A program made the translations under genes and the position numbers. A stretch of DNA of 64,000 bases, from positions 841,314 through 905,313 of the forward strand of contig NZ_KQ950180.1 in the NCBI RefSeq assembly GCF_001517975.1, given 5' to 3'. The stretch is from Thermobifida cellulosilytica TB100 (GTDB taxonomy: Bacteria > Actinomycetota > Actinomycetes > Streptosporangiales > Streptosporangiaceae). Shown here piece by piece: positions 8,552-16,978 of this stretch; within the stretch, counting starts at the first letter, position 1, and the number at the start of each line of letters is the position of its first letter. Under the pieces are notes generated by a model. That model was not told the origin of the DNA. It did not search any database and saw only the letters and a program-made list of their open reading frames with translations.

Positions 8552-9061
8552 TCACGGGCGGGCGTGGTCGCCGCCCCGCATCTGGGCGACGGCGTGGGCC
8601 AGGACCGGGCCGAGCACCGCCATGCCGTCGCGCACCCCGCCGGTGGAGCCCGGCAGGTTGACCACGAGCATGCGGTGGCCGCCGAGCCGGGCCACCCCGG
8701 CCAGCCCGCGGGAGAGCACCGCGGTGGCCACCCCCTTGTCCCGGCCCGCCGCGCGCAGCGCCTCGGCCAGCCCGGGGATCTCGTACTCCAGCAGCGGCCG
8801 GGTCGCCTCCGGGGTGGCGTCGCGCGGCGCCAGCCCGGTGCCGCCGGTGGTCAGCGCCGCGTCGTAGCCCTCGGCCAGTGCGCGGCGCAGCGCCTCGGTG
8901 ACGGGCTCGCCGTCGGGCACCACCCACGGCCCGTCCACCGCGCACCCCGCCTCCGCGGCCAGCTCGGCGAGCAGCGGGCCCGACCGGTCCTCGTACCTGC
9001 CCGCGGCGGCCCGGTCGGAGACGGTGACGACGACCACCCGGGGGACGGCCGCACCGCTCAC
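8552..9061 (-). CDS. mogA: Molybdopterin adenylyltransferase MogA/MoaB
   Basis: A 169-residue protein of the MoCF_BD fold that adenylylates molybdopterin in cofactor synthesis. It shows TTGGTGLAPRDATPEA (ATP/molybdopterin site, with the conserved Asp in the TVSD motif upstream) and NLPGSTGG near the C-terminus. The start is GTG 9061, overlapping the TGA of moaC (GTGA) and preceded by GGAGG inside moaC, so the two are translationally coupled. Confidence 0.93.
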   Translation of the reverse strand: MSGAAVPRVVVVTVSDRAAAGRYEDRSGPLLAELAAEAGCAVDGPWVVPDGEPVTEALRRALAEGYDAALTTGGTGLAPRDATPEATRPLLEYEIPGLAEALRAAGRDKGVATAVLSRGLAGVARLGGHRMLVVNLPGSTGGVRDGMAVLGPVLAHAVAQMRGGDHARP

Positions 9062-9546
9062 CCGGACCTCCGCCAGTGCCCGGTCTTGCCGCCGGTCTTC
9101 TCCTCGACCCGCACGTCGGTGACGACCGCCTCCGGGTCGAGGGCCTTGACCATGTCGATCAGGCCCAGCGCCGCCGTCATCACGCAGGTCAGCGCCTCCA
9201 TCTCCACCCCGGTGCGGTCCGCGGTGCGCACGGTGGCCCTGATGTCGACGCCGCTGTCGACCACCGTCAGCGCGACGTCGACGCCGTGCACCGCGATGGG
9301 GTGGCACAGCGGGACCAGGTCGGGGGTGCGCTTGGCCCCCTGGATACCCGCGATACGCGCCACGGCGAGCGCGTCCCCCTTGGGCACCCCGCCCTCCCGC
9401 AGGGCGGCGACCGTCTCGGGCGACAGCAGCACCCTGCCGGTCGCGACGGCGGAGCGGGCGGTGACCTCCTTGGCGGACACGTCGACCATGCGTGCCGCGC
9501 CGGAGGGGTCGAGGTGCGGGAAGTCTGCGGAAGGTGTCTGGGACAT
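9058..9546 (-). CDS. moaC: Cyclic pyranopterin monophosphate synthase MoaC
   Basis: A 162-residue cytoplasmic enzyme that, after MoaA, forms cyclic pyranopterin monophosphate. It shows the family's MVDVSAKEVT start, GDALAVARIAGIQGAKRT, LCHP and GVEMEALTC motifs, and the C-terminal KTGGKTGHWRR. Length is normal. ATG 9546 follows AGGAGAG at about 10 bases. It sits 38 bases after moeA and overlaps mogA by 4 bases, so the three form one operon. Confidence 0.96.
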   Translation of the reverse strand: MSQTPSADFPHLDPSGAARMVDVSAKEVTARSAVATGRVLLSPETVAALREGGVPKGDALAVARIAGIQGAKRTPDLVPLCHPIAVHGVDVALTVVDSGVDIRATVRTADRTGVEMEALTCVMTAALGLIDMVKALDPEAVVTDVRVEEKTGGKTGHWRRSG

Positions 9547-9584
9547 GGGTGGCTGGGACTCTCCTGACGGGGACAGGGGGGAGC

Positions 9585-10817
9585 TTACCGGCGGGGGAGC
9601 TGGAGCGCCTCGACGACGCTGCCCACGGGCAGCTCGGTGACCTGCTCGGGCACCACCACGAGCGCGTTGGCCTCGGCGAGCCCGGAGAGCTGGTGCGAGC
9701 CCTGCTTGCCGGCGGGCAGGGCCGTGTAGGCGACGTCCCCGCCCGCCGCGTCGTAGTCCAGGACCGCACGCAGGTAGGAGCGCCGTCCCCGGGGGGAGGA
9801 GACGACGGGGGCCAGCAGCCGCGCGCGCACCGACGGGAGCTGCTCCTGGGGCAGGCCGCTCATCTTGCGCAGCGCGGGCAGCACGAAGAGGTGGAAGGAG
9901 ACGTAGGCGCTGACCGGGTTGCCCGGCAGGGTGATGACGGGCACCCGGTTCTCGCCCACGGTGCCGTAGCCCTGGGGCATCCCCGGCTGCACGGCCACCT
10001 TCTCGAAGCGGACCGTGCCCAGGCGTTGCAGCACCTGCTTGACCACGTCGTAGGCGCCCATGCTGACGCCGCCGCTGGTGATGACGAGGTCGGCGTGGGC
10101 CAGGGCGTCCTTGACGGTGGCGAGCACCTCGTGGGGGGAGTCGCCGACGAAGCCGTACCGGTAGCCCTCGCAGCCCGCCTCGATCGCGGCGGTGGTGAGC
10201 ATGAAGCTGTTGGACTCCCAGATCTGGCCGGGGCCGATCGGCTGCCCCGGCTCGACCAGCTCCTCCCCGGTGGCGAGGACGACGACGCGGGGGCGCGGGT
10301 AGACCGACACCGAACGTCGGCCGACCGCGGCGAGCACCGCGATCTCCGCGGGGCCGATCCGGACCCCGGGGGAGAGCACCTCGGCGCCCTTCACCACGTC
10401 GCTGCCTGCCCTGCGGATCGCGTTGCCGGGTTCGGCGGCGCGTCGGACGCTCACCGTGGCAACGCCGCCGTCGGTCCACTCCACCGGCACCACCGCGTCC
10501 GCGCCCGCGGGAAGCGGCGCCCCGGTCATGATGCGCGCGCAGCAGCCCGCGGGGATGGCCGAGACGGAGGAGTCCCCGGCGGGGATGTCCGCCACGACCG
10601 GCAGCGTCACCGGGGACTGCGGGGTCGCCGCGGCCACGTCGGCGGCACGGACCGCGTAGCCGTCCATGGCGGAGTTGTCGAACGGGGGAAGCGCCACCTC
10701 CGCCGCGACCGGCTCGGCGAGGACGGTTCCGTGCGCGCGCAGCAGGTCCAACTCGATCGGCTCGGGCCGGGACACCACCGCCAGGATGTCGCTGACGTGC
10801 TGTTCGACGCTCTTCAT
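9585..10817 (-). CDS. moeA: Molybdopterin molybdotransferase MoeA / gephyrin-like Glp
   Basis: A 410-residue protein with full MoeA domain order: N-terminal FDNSAMDGYAV and MTGAPLP, then a MoCF_BD domain with VLATGEELV and TSGGVSMG, the PGNPVS loop, and a C-terminal beta-barrel domain. MoeA inserts molybdate into adenylylated molybdopterin. In actinobacteria the copy next to galU and glpR/sepX is Glp, a gephyrin-like protein acting with FtsZ and GlpR at the division site (family knowledge). Synteny suggests this is that copy, but catalytic activity cannot be excluded. It lies 29 bases after galU. Confidence 0.93.
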   Translation of the reverse strand: MKSVEQHVSDILAVVSRPEPIELDLLRAHGTVLAEPVAAEVALPPFDNSAMDGYAVRAADVAAATPQSPVTLPVVADIPAGDSSVSAIPAGCCARIMTGAPLPAGADAVVPVEWTDGGVATVSVRRAAEPGNAIRRAGSDVVKGAEVLSPGVRIGPAEIAVLAAVGRRSVSVYPRPRVVVLATGEELVEPGQPIGPGQIWESNSFMLTTAAIEAGCEGYRYGFVGDSPHEVLATVKDALAHADLVITSGGVSMGAYDVVKQVLQRLGTVRFEKVAVQPGMPQGYGTVGENRVPVITLPGNPVSAYVSFHLFVLPALRKMSGLPQEQLPSVRARLLAPVVSSPRGRRSYLRAVLDYDAAGGDVAYTALPAGKQGSHQLSGLAEANALVVVPEQVTELPVGSVVEALQLPRR

Positions 10818-10846
10818 CGGCTTCCCCCGCCGGGTCGTTCGGTCGG

Positions 10847-11776
10847 CTACCTGGTGGGGCCTGACTCGCGCTCCGCGAGGAAGTCGCTCAGCCACGGGAG
10901 GAACTCCGCGGCCAGGTCCGGACGGTCGCAGGCGAACTCCACCACGGTGCGAAGGTAGTCGATCTTGTTGCCGGTGTCGTAGCGCTTGCCGCGGAACAGC
11001 ACGCCGTGGACGGAGCCGCCCCCGGTGGAGCCGTTCCGGGCGAGCTCGCGGAGCGCGTCGGTCAACTGGATCTCCCCGCCGCGGCCGGGCGGGGTCTCGC
11101 GCAGCACGTCGAAGATCTCCGGGTCGCAGATGTAGCGGCCGATGATCGCCCAGCGGCTGGGCGCCTGGTCGGGGCTGGGCTTCTCGACGAGGTCGGTGAC
11201 GGTCACGACGTCGGGCTCGTCGGTGGGCTGGATCGCGGCGCACCCGTACAGCGACACCTGCTCGGGCTCGACCTCCATGAGGGCGATGACGCTGCCGCCG
11301 TAGGTCCGGCGGACCTCGATCATCCGCTTGAGCAAGGGCTCGCGGACGTCGATGAGGTCGTCGCCGAGCAGCACCGCGAACGGTTCGTCGCCCACGTGGG
11401 CGGCGCTGCACAGGACCGCGTGCCCCAGGCCGCGGGGCTCTCCCTGGCGCACGTAGTGCACCTGCGCGAGCTCGCTGGAGGCGCGGACCGAGTCGAGCCG
11501 GTCGAAGTCCTTCTTGACGCGCAGCGCCTCCTCCAGCTCGTAGGCCCGGTCGAAGTGGTCCTCGATGGAGCGCTTGTTGCGTCCGGTGATCATCAGGACG
11601 TCGTCGAGGCCCGCCGCGACGGCCTCCTCCACGACGTACTGGATCGCCGGCTTGTCGACGATCGGCAGCATCTCCTTGGGCGTGGACTTGGTGGCGGGCA
11701 GGAATCTGGTGCCCAGTCCGGCGACGGGGATGACCGCTTTGGTCACCTGGGTTACAGAGTGCTGTTTTTCTGCCAT
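10847..11776 (-). CDS. galU: UTP-glucose-1-phosphate uridylyltransferase
   Basis: A 309-residue enzyme making UDP-glucose. The nucleotidyltransferase signature AVIPVAGLGTRFLPATKS is at residues about 15-32, and KEMLPIVDKP, LGDD and DLVEKP follow. ATG 11776 is chosen; a GTG nine bases upstream is also possible, and neither has a strong Shine-Dalgarno, so the message may be leaderless. It heads the leftward moeA-moaC-mogA operon and diverges from the cyclo-ligase gene. Confidence 0.95.
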   Translation of the reverse strand: MAEKQHSVTQVTKAVIPVAGLGTRFLPATKSTPKEMLPIVDKPAIQYVVEEAVAAGLDDVLMITGRNKRSIEDHFDRAYELEEALRVKKDFDRLDSVRASSELAQVHYVRQGEPRGLGHAVLCSAAHVGDEPFAVLLGDDLIDVREPLLKRMIEVRRTYGGSVIALMEVEPEQVSLYGCAAIQPTDEPDVVTVTDLVEKPSPDQAPSRWAIIGRYICDPEIFDVLRETPPGRGGEIQLTDALRELARNGSTGGGSVHGVLFRGKRYDTGNKIDYLRTVVEFACDRPDLAAEFLPWLSDFLAERESGPTR

Positions 11777-11924
11777 GGTCCGCACGATAGGACACTGTCA
11801 TGTCAGGAACATGTCACGCATGGCCACCGGCGTTTTCCGCACGGTCGGCCCCCGGAGCCGCGTCGTCGGCGCTCCTGCGCCCCCGGTCCGCCCCGGCGCG
11901 GGGGCACTGGCAGGCTTGGCTACC

Positions 11925-12512
11925 GTGAACAGTGTGCTGACCAAGAGCGACCTGCGGCGCCGGGTGCTCGCGGCGCGCCGGGAGCGGTCCGCCCGGGAGC
12001 GCGCCGCGGCCGGCGCGGCGATCCGGGACGCCGTGCTGGCGCTGCCCGCGGCGGCCCCGGGCGCCACCGCGGCGGTCTACTACGCGGTGGGCTCCGAGCC
12101 GGACACCCGGCCGCTGGTGGCTGCCCTGGCCGAGCGCGGCGTCCGGGTACTGCTGCCGATCTTCCTGGACGGCGGGGACCTGGACTGGGCCGAGTACACC
12201 GGGCCGGAGTCGCTGGCGGCGGCCGGGCACGGCCTGGTGGAGCCCACCGGGCCGCGGCTCGGGGTGGACGCGGTGCGCGGGGCCGACGTGCTGGTCTGTC
12301 CGGCCCTGGCGGTCGACGCCGCGGGCTACCGGCTCGGCCGCGGGGCGGGCTGCTACGACCGGGTGCTGTCCCTGGTCGACGCGCGGACGCCGACGCTGGG
12401 CGTGGTCTACGACGACGAACTGGTGGACTCGGTGCCCGTCGAGGCGCACGACCGGCCGGTGCGGGCGGCGGTGACTCCCGGACGCGGCGTGGTGCCCCTG
12501 GCGGACCGGTAG
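11925..12512 (+). CDS. 5-formyltetrahydrofolate cyclo-ligase
   Basis: A 195-residue enzyme that converts 5-formyl-THF to 5,10-methenyl-THF using ATP. It shows KSDLRRRVLAARR at the N-terminus and the C-terminal motif GYRLGRGAGCYDRVL, the family's phosphate-binding signature. GTG 11925 is preferred; GTG 11934 is also possible. The gene diverges from galU; the usual actinobacterial neighbourhood places it with galU, moeA and the FmdB-like gene, as here. Confidence 0.93.
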   Translation: MNSVLTKSDLRRRVLAARRERSARERAAAGAAIRDAVLALPAAAPGATAAVYYAVGSEPDTRPLVAALAERGVRVLLPIFLDGGDLDWAEYTGPESLAAAGHGLVEPTGPRLGVDAVRGADVLVCPALAVDAAGYRLGRGAGCYDRVLSLVDARTPTLGVVYDDELVDSVPVEAHDRPVRAAVTPGRGVVPLADR

Positions 12513-12696
12513 GGCCTCCTGGCCCCGGTGGCGAATCTCACTTGCGACACGGGGCACCGATGGTGGACACCGCCGCGTTGGTACCGGCGACCGGTTGTCG
12601 GTCGCAACGGCGTTACCACCCCCGTTGTCGCGACCATGTCACCCGGCGGCGTACTATTTAGCAGTCGTCGGGCGAGAGTGCCAGCTAGGAGGACCC

Positions 12697-12999
12697 GTGC
12701 CTACGTACCAGTACGCTTGCACCGAGTGCGGCGCCGACCTCGAGGTCGTGCAGAGCTTCAGTGACGATCCGCTGACCACCTGCCCCGAGTGCCAGGGCAG
12801 ACTGCGCAAGGTGTACTCCGCTGTCGGCATCGTCTTCAAGGGGTCGGGCTTCTACCGCACCGACAACAGCTCCAGCTCCAACAGCTCCGCGCTGACCGGC
12901 TCCTCCAAGAGCAGCTCCTCCGCCAAGGCCGACTCCTCGTCGTCCTCCAGCTCCTCCTCCAGCGACTCCAGCAGCACGAAGGCGACCTCCGCGGCCTGA
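12697..12999 (+). CDS. FmdB-family zinc-ribbon protein with Ser-rich tail
   Basis: A 100-residue protein. Residues 1-45 form the FmdB zinc ribbon with CTEC and CPEC pairs; YAC and VYSAVGIVFKGSGFY follow. The C-terminal 45 residues are almost entirely Ser with Lys, Asp and Ala, a low-complexity tail common in actinobacterial homologues. The role is unknown (putative regulatory protein). GTG 12697 follows AGGAGGA; the longer upstream frame is not conserved. Confidence 0.9.
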   Translation: MPTYQYACTECGADLEVVQSFSDDPLTTCPECQGRLRKVYSAVGIVFKGSGFYRTDNSSSSNSSALTGSSKSSSSAKADSSSSSSSSSSDSSSTKATSAA

Positions 13000-13027
13000 T
13001 CCAGCGCTCTGGCGCACCCCGAACTGC

Positions 13028-13074
13028 CCGTGAGGGCCGTTCCCCGCGACCGGGGAACGGCCCTCACGGCTTTT
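13028..13074 (+). terminator. Strong intrinsic terminator after the FmdB gene
   Basis: A perfect 19-base stem (13028-13046 with 13051-13069), a 4-base loop, then CTTTT. It ends the plus-strand FmdB transcript. Confidence 0.85.
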
Positions 13075-13126
13075 CCGGGCGGCCCGGAGCCGCCCCCGAC
13101 GCACGCGGCCGGCTCCGGAGCACGGG

Positions 13127-13411
13127 TCAGGCGGGCGCGTAGGTGAGGCAGTCGGCCTTGTTCGCCTCGAAGCCGACGGAGATGCCCGGTGCCTGGCACT
13201 CGTACTGGACGTTGTGCTGGCAGTTGGCCATCTTGCAGGCGCCGACGTGGGCGACGGCCTTGGGGTCGCCGCCCTTGGCCGAGTCGCGGAAGAAGGTGTC
13301 GCACAGGGCGTCCCGGATGTCGCCCACGGTGATGGCCAGCGCGTGGCAGGAGCGTTGGACGTTGTACACGCAACTGTCCGCCTCGCACGAATTCACCACT
13401 GGCATGTCCAT
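13127..13411 (-). CDS. DUF1540 protein with two Cys-rich repeats
   Basis: A 94-residue protein with two copies of the DUF1540 motif: CEADSCVYN...C around residues 9-27, and CKMANCQHN...C around residues 58-76, each followed by A(I/P)xIxVG. The spacing of Cys suggests metal binding. The function is not established. ATG 13411 has AGGAGG about 6 bases upstream. Confidence 0.88.
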   Translation of the reverse strand: MDMPVVNSCEADSCVYNVQRSCHALAITVGDIRDALCDTFFRDSAKGGDPKAVAHVGACKMANCQHNVQYECQAPGISVGFEANKADCLTYAPA

Positions 13412-13631
13412 GGCAGCCTCCTGGAGCATCAACGGCACTTCGGGCCTTTCCGGCAGTGTGTCTCCTCCCGGGTGAAACGCCCGGAAGCACCGCGCGGCCC
13501 CGGCGGAGTCTTGACCCCGGCTTGGGGGATCCTCTGCTGAGACGTGCGGTCCGGGCCGCGGGGACGGCGGCCGGATTCCCCTGTGGACGGCCTTGATCCG
13601 CGCTGCGGAGCCCTTCCTACCGTGGGCTGCC

Positions 13632-14282
13632 ATGAACGACACCGCATCCACGTCCCCGGGGCGCCCGTTCCGGTTCCGCCTGCACCGCTGGCGGCGGCTC
13701 CTGGCCGCGTCGGCCGCGGCGGCGGCCGCGACCGGGGCGCTGCTGGTGCTGCGTCCGCCTCCCGCGCCCACCGTCGAGGTGCTGGTCGCCGCCCGCGACC
13801 TGTCGGGGCTCTCCCCGCTGGCCGCGGACGACGCGGTGGTCCGCGAGGTCCCCGAGGCGCTGGCGCCCGAGGGGGCGCTGTCCCCGGAGCACCCCGTGGC
13901 GGGGGCGTCGCTGCGGTCCCCGGTGCGCGCCGGCGAGATCCTCACCGAGGTGCGGCTGGCCGATCCGCCCGCGGCCGGCTACGGGGCCGACCTGGTCGCC
14001 GTGCCGGTGCGTCTCGCCGATCCCGGGGCCGCGGCGCTGCTGCGGCCGGGCAGCCGGATCGACGTGCTCGCCGCCGCCGACCCGCTGGCGGACGGGTTCG
14101 CCGCCCGGGAGCCGGCCCCGGCCCGCACGGTCGTGGCCGACCGCCCGGTGGTCGCGGTGCCGGACACCGACGGGGCCGACGGCGGGACGGGGGCCCTGGT
14201 GGTGCTCGCGGTCACCGAGGCGGAGGCGCGCTCCCTGGCCGGACACACTGCGGACCGATTGTCGATCGCCATCCGGGGCTGA
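13632..14282 (+). CDS. SAF-domain membrane protein, CpaB/RcpC-like
   Basis: A 216-residue protein with one N-terminal membrane helix (about residues 22-40), a SAF domain starting VEVLVAARDLSGLSPL, and a C-terminal domain with VPVRLADPGAAALLRPGSRIDVLAA. CpaB/RcpC proteins assist Flp pilus assembly in the periplasm, but no pilus genes are visible nearby, so the role here is open. The start is ATG 13632. Confidence 0.75.
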   Translation: MNDTASTSPGRPFRFRLHRWRRLLAASAAAAAATGALLVLRPPPAPTVEVLVAARDLSGLSPLAADDAVVREVPEALAPEGALSPEHPVAGASLRSPVRAGEILTEVRLADPPAAGYGADLVAVPVRLADPGAAALLRPGSRIDVLAAADPLADGFAAREPAPARTVVADRPVVAVPDTDGADGGTGALVVLAVTEAEARSLAGHTADRLSIAIRG

Positions 14283-14368
14283 GGGTTACGCTGCGCGCCG
14301 TGCGCGCCGTCGCACGGCGCCGCATTCCCGGTTTCCCCCCGCACAGAAAGAAAGTTGGCCTGTCCGAA

Positions 14369-14776
14369 ATGAGCGGGTTCAAAAAGTTCCTCTTCCAGGG
14401 CAACCTGGTCCAGCTCGCGGTGGCGGTCGTCATCGGCGCGGTCTTCTCCGACCTGGTCACCGCGTTCACCACTGCCTTCATCACTCCGCTGCTGGGCATC
14501 TTCGGCGGGGTGCCCAAGTTCGCGTCCCTGTCCTTCACGATCAACGGCAGCGAGTTCCAGTACGGCGCGTTCATCGACGCCCTGATCTCGTTCCTGCTGA
14601 CCGCCGCCATCCTCTACTTCTTCGTCGTGCTGCCCATGACGAAGATGCTGGAGCGCTTCGCCAGGGCCGAGGAGGCCACCCACCGGGAGTGCCCGGCCTG
14701 CTTCAGCGAGATCAGCCGGAAGGCCACCCGGTGCGCGTTCTGCACCAGCGAGGTGACGCCCGAGAAGTCGGGCTGA
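14369..14776 (+). CDS. mscL: Large-conductance mechanosensitive channel MscL with C-terminal zinc ribbon
   Basis: A 135-residue channel subunit. Residues 1-10 (MSGFKKFLFQ) are the usual amphipathic helix. TM1 (GNLVQLAVAVVIGAVFSDLV) and TM2 (ALISFLLTAAILYFFVVLPM) are canonical. After the RAEEATH linker comes CPAC...CAFC (residues about 109-127), a four-Cys zinc-ribbon-like module replacing the usual charged C-terminal bundle. The channel releases solutes on hypo-osmotic shock; the ribbon may sense or stabilise. The ATG at 14369 lacks a strong Shine-Dalgarno. Confidence 0.93.
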   Translation: MSGFKKFLFQGNLVQLAVAVVIGAVFSDLVTAFTTAFITPLLGIFGGVPKFASLSFTINGSEFQYGAFIDALISFLLTAAILYFFVVLPMTKMLERFARAEEATHRECPACFSEISRKATRCAFCTSEVTPEKSG

Positions 14777-14787
14777 CCCGGACGTGC

Positions 14788-14826
14788 GTCGGCGGCCCGC
14801 GCCCCGAGGAGGCGCGGGCCGCCGAC
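14788..14826. terminator. Bidirectional hairpin between mscL and the peptidase gene
   Basis: A 16-base arm GTCGGCGGCCCGCGCC (14788-14803) pairs with 14811-14826 around a 7-base loop. There is no T-run. It lies between convergent genes. Confidence 0.6.
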
Positions 14827-14845
14827 GCCTGTCCGGGCCGCTGGG

Positions 14846-15952
14846 CTAGGACGGGTCGTACTCCCAGTGCCAGGGCTCGAAGGGACTGGAGTAGGCCCAG
14901 GCCGGGTGGAACCAGTTGTACTCGCGGGAGTGCGCCTCCAGCCAGTTGAACTGCGGCGACCCCTGGTTCTGCACGCCGCCGCACAGGTCGACCGCCATGC
15001 CGAGGCCGTGGTTGCTGGTGCCGGGCACGGCCGCGTACCCCGGCGGCTGCTGGGCGTAGACGCGGTGCTGGTTCTGCAAGTCCCGGTAGGAGCTGGTGAC
15101 GCACATGTCGGTGCCGAACTCCTGGGCGTAGGCCTGGTTCATGCGCAGGAAGTCCACGGCCGCGTCGGCGCGCAGGTAGTGGCCCTCCACGTGCAGCTCG
15201 CACAGCGAGTCGCCGGGGAGCAGTCCGTTGGCCGCGTTGTAGGCCTTCTCGGCCGCGCTGGGGTCGCACTCCACCCCGGCCATGTAGGCGTCGACCGACA
15301 GCCCCAGGTCCTCCAGCTTCTGGGTGAGCGCCGCGGTGCTCTCCTCGGACTGCTGGCGCAGCTCCTCCAGGTCGCTCTCCAGTTCGACCCGTTCCAGTTG
15401 GGTCTGCGACTGCAACTCCTGGGCCCGGTCGGTGAGCTCGATCTGCTCGTCGCGGAGCGCGGTGGCCTCGTCGAGCAACTGCTCCTGGTCGTAGGTGAGC
15501 TTCATGACGTGCGCCTCGGCCCGCAGGTCGCCCTCGATCGAGTCGGAGGCCAGGAAGCCCAGGATTCCGACGTCGGGCTGCTTGTAGAGGGTGATGGCGA
15601 GCTCCACGAGGGGGACGCGCATGTCGGCGATCTTCCCCTCGATCTGCTGCAACTCGTGCAGCGTCCTGACCAGCTCGTCCTGGGCCTTCTCCAGGGCCTC
15701 CTGGCGCTCCGTGTACTCCTTGGTGGCCTGCTCCAGCTCGTCCTTGGCCTGCTCGGCCTCCTGCCTGAGGGCTTCCAGTTCGTTGTCGGCGTAGGCGGGC
15801 AACGGCGGCGTTCCGACGCCCACCACCGTCAGCACGAGAGTGAGCAGTGCCGCCACCACGGCCCGCGACCGGGATCGGCCGTTCGAGACGGACGGTGTCC
15901 CGTTCCTCGTCGTGCGGCGACGGCTCCGCCCGACATGGAGAACGAACGGCAC
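14846..15952 (-). CDS. Secreted coiled-coil M15-family D-Ala-D-Ala carboxypeptidase
   Basis: A 368-residue exported protein. A signal peptide with a twin-Arg-like SRSRAVV start and a hydrophobic core lies about residues 28-55, cleaved near AYA-D. A long Glu/Gln/Leu coiled coil follows (about residues 57-235), then a VanY-type M15 domain. The catalytic/zinc motif SNHGLGMAVDL supplies His and Asp, and EPWHWEY supplies the final His. It would trim peptidoglycan stem peptides; the coiled coil resembles regulatory arms of NlpC and EnvC proteins. GTG 15952 follows GGAGGAA; an ATG at 16012 is less likely. Confidence 0.87.
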   Translation of the reverse strand: MPFVLHVGRSRRRTTRNGTPSVSNGRSRSRAVVAALLTLVLTVVGVGTPPLPAYADNELEALRQEAEQAKDELEQATKEYTERQEALEKAQDELVRTLHELQQIEGKIADMRVPLVELAITLYKQPDVGILGFLASDSIEGDLRAEAHVMKLTYDQEQLLDEATALRDEQIELTDRAQELQSQTQLERVELESDLEELRQQSEESTAALTQKLEDLGLSVDAYMAGVECDPSAAEKAYNAANGLLPGDSLCELHVEGHYLRADAAVDFLRMNQAYAQEFGTDMCVTSSYRDLQNQHRVYAQQPPGYAAVPGTSNHGLGMAVDLCGGVQNQGSPQFNWLEAHSREYNWFHPAWAYSSPFEPWHWEYDPS

Positions 15953-16309
15953 GTGGTTCCTCCGCTGCCTTGGCTCTGATGGTTCGCGTGGCCGGATCGC
16001 AACATACTCCATGGCGTCCTGCGGCCATGGTGATGAGGCGAAAAAGCCTGCGGTCGGGTCGGCGCTCGCTTGCGGACCGAGCGCTGTTCCCGCCGCTCCG
16101 GTGATCGAGGGTCTTCGGGGCGCCGCGCCGGGTCGCCCCCGGAGCCGCCGTCTGGCGGGCCACCGCCCCGCCAGGAGGTGTGGCAGACATCACCCGGCGA
16201 CCGTGACAACCTGATCGATACGAAGATTACTCAACGATTAGCCCTGCTTGCCCCATCCTTCACCGCGCCGCAGCATCCGCTCGCCGTTTCCGTTACCCTA
16301 GAGGTGCCC

Positions 16310-16383
16310 GGCCTCATAGCTCAGGGGACAGAGCACCGCTCTCCTAAAGCGGGTTGTCGCAGGTTCGAATCCTGCTGGGGCCA
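16310..16383 (+). tRNA. tRNA-Arg (anticodon CCT)
   Basis: The acceptor stem GGCCTCA pairs with TGGGGCC. The D arm is GCTC/GAGC. The anticodon stem CCGCT/AGCGG carries the loop CTCCTAA, giving anticodon CCT. The T arm is GCAGG-TTCGAAT-CCTGC, with discriminator A. CCA is not encoded. Confidence 0.95.
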
Positions 16384-16978
16384 CGGCCCGCGCCGCGTCG
16401 AGCAGCTCTCCGACGCGGCGCTTCGCATGTCCGGCCTCCCCCCGCTTCCGCTCCGGGTTCCTCCTCCGGAGCGCTCCCCGCGCCGTGTCCGATCCCACAC
16501 TCGCCGCGGGGGCGTCCTCGGTGCTCCGCCCGCACGGCGTTCCGTCCCAAGACCCCCGGCCGCCTACCACTCCGACCAAACGGCCAAGAGCCCCAATCCA
16601 CCAGAAAAACGCATTGGCCACACATTGCGCATATCGCTTTCCCCGGGGACGCCAAAGCAAAAATCCCCGGCGCTTTCAATTACCTCTCCAAACCCGTTTG
16701 CCGACCCGGCTTTCCGGGCATCTTCCCTGTTCCGAGGCTATCTCAGCGCGAAAGATTTCTTTCGTTCCCGTTACTTCTGAGCGGATCTCTGGGTAGCCTC
16801 GTTGATTGCCGGGAGTTTTACCGATCACAGAGGAATCCGCCCAGAATCCGGACCCCCCTGGAAGCGGCGTCCGACTCGGCCTGTCACCGTCGCCGCGCCC
16901 CTCGCCCCTGGACACCGGTTGTCGCACCAATGGGCGCGTCATGTCCAGAATCTGCAAATTCGAGAAGGTGATGAGCGC
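16384..16978. other. Region after tRNA-Arg without a supported gene
   Basis: About 600 bases. A hairpin at 16390-16421 (11-base arms GCGCCGCGTCG and complement) is a possible terminator for the tRNA. The stretch 16570-16830 is distinctly less GC-rich than the window. No integrase or attachment-site duplication of the tRNA 3' end is visible. The promoter of the transporter gene is probably here. Confidence 0.45.

Noticed and set aside
16298..16660. Open frame on the minus strand ending in a GFEPATTRFRRAVL-type sequence
   Set aside because: This is the well-known false protein produced by translating the antisense of a tRNA; it coincides with tRNA-Arg.
16310..16978. tRNA-Arg as an integration site for a mobile island
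   Set aside because: The following region is less GC-rich, but there is no integrase and no duplicated tRNA 3' end that I can find in the window.
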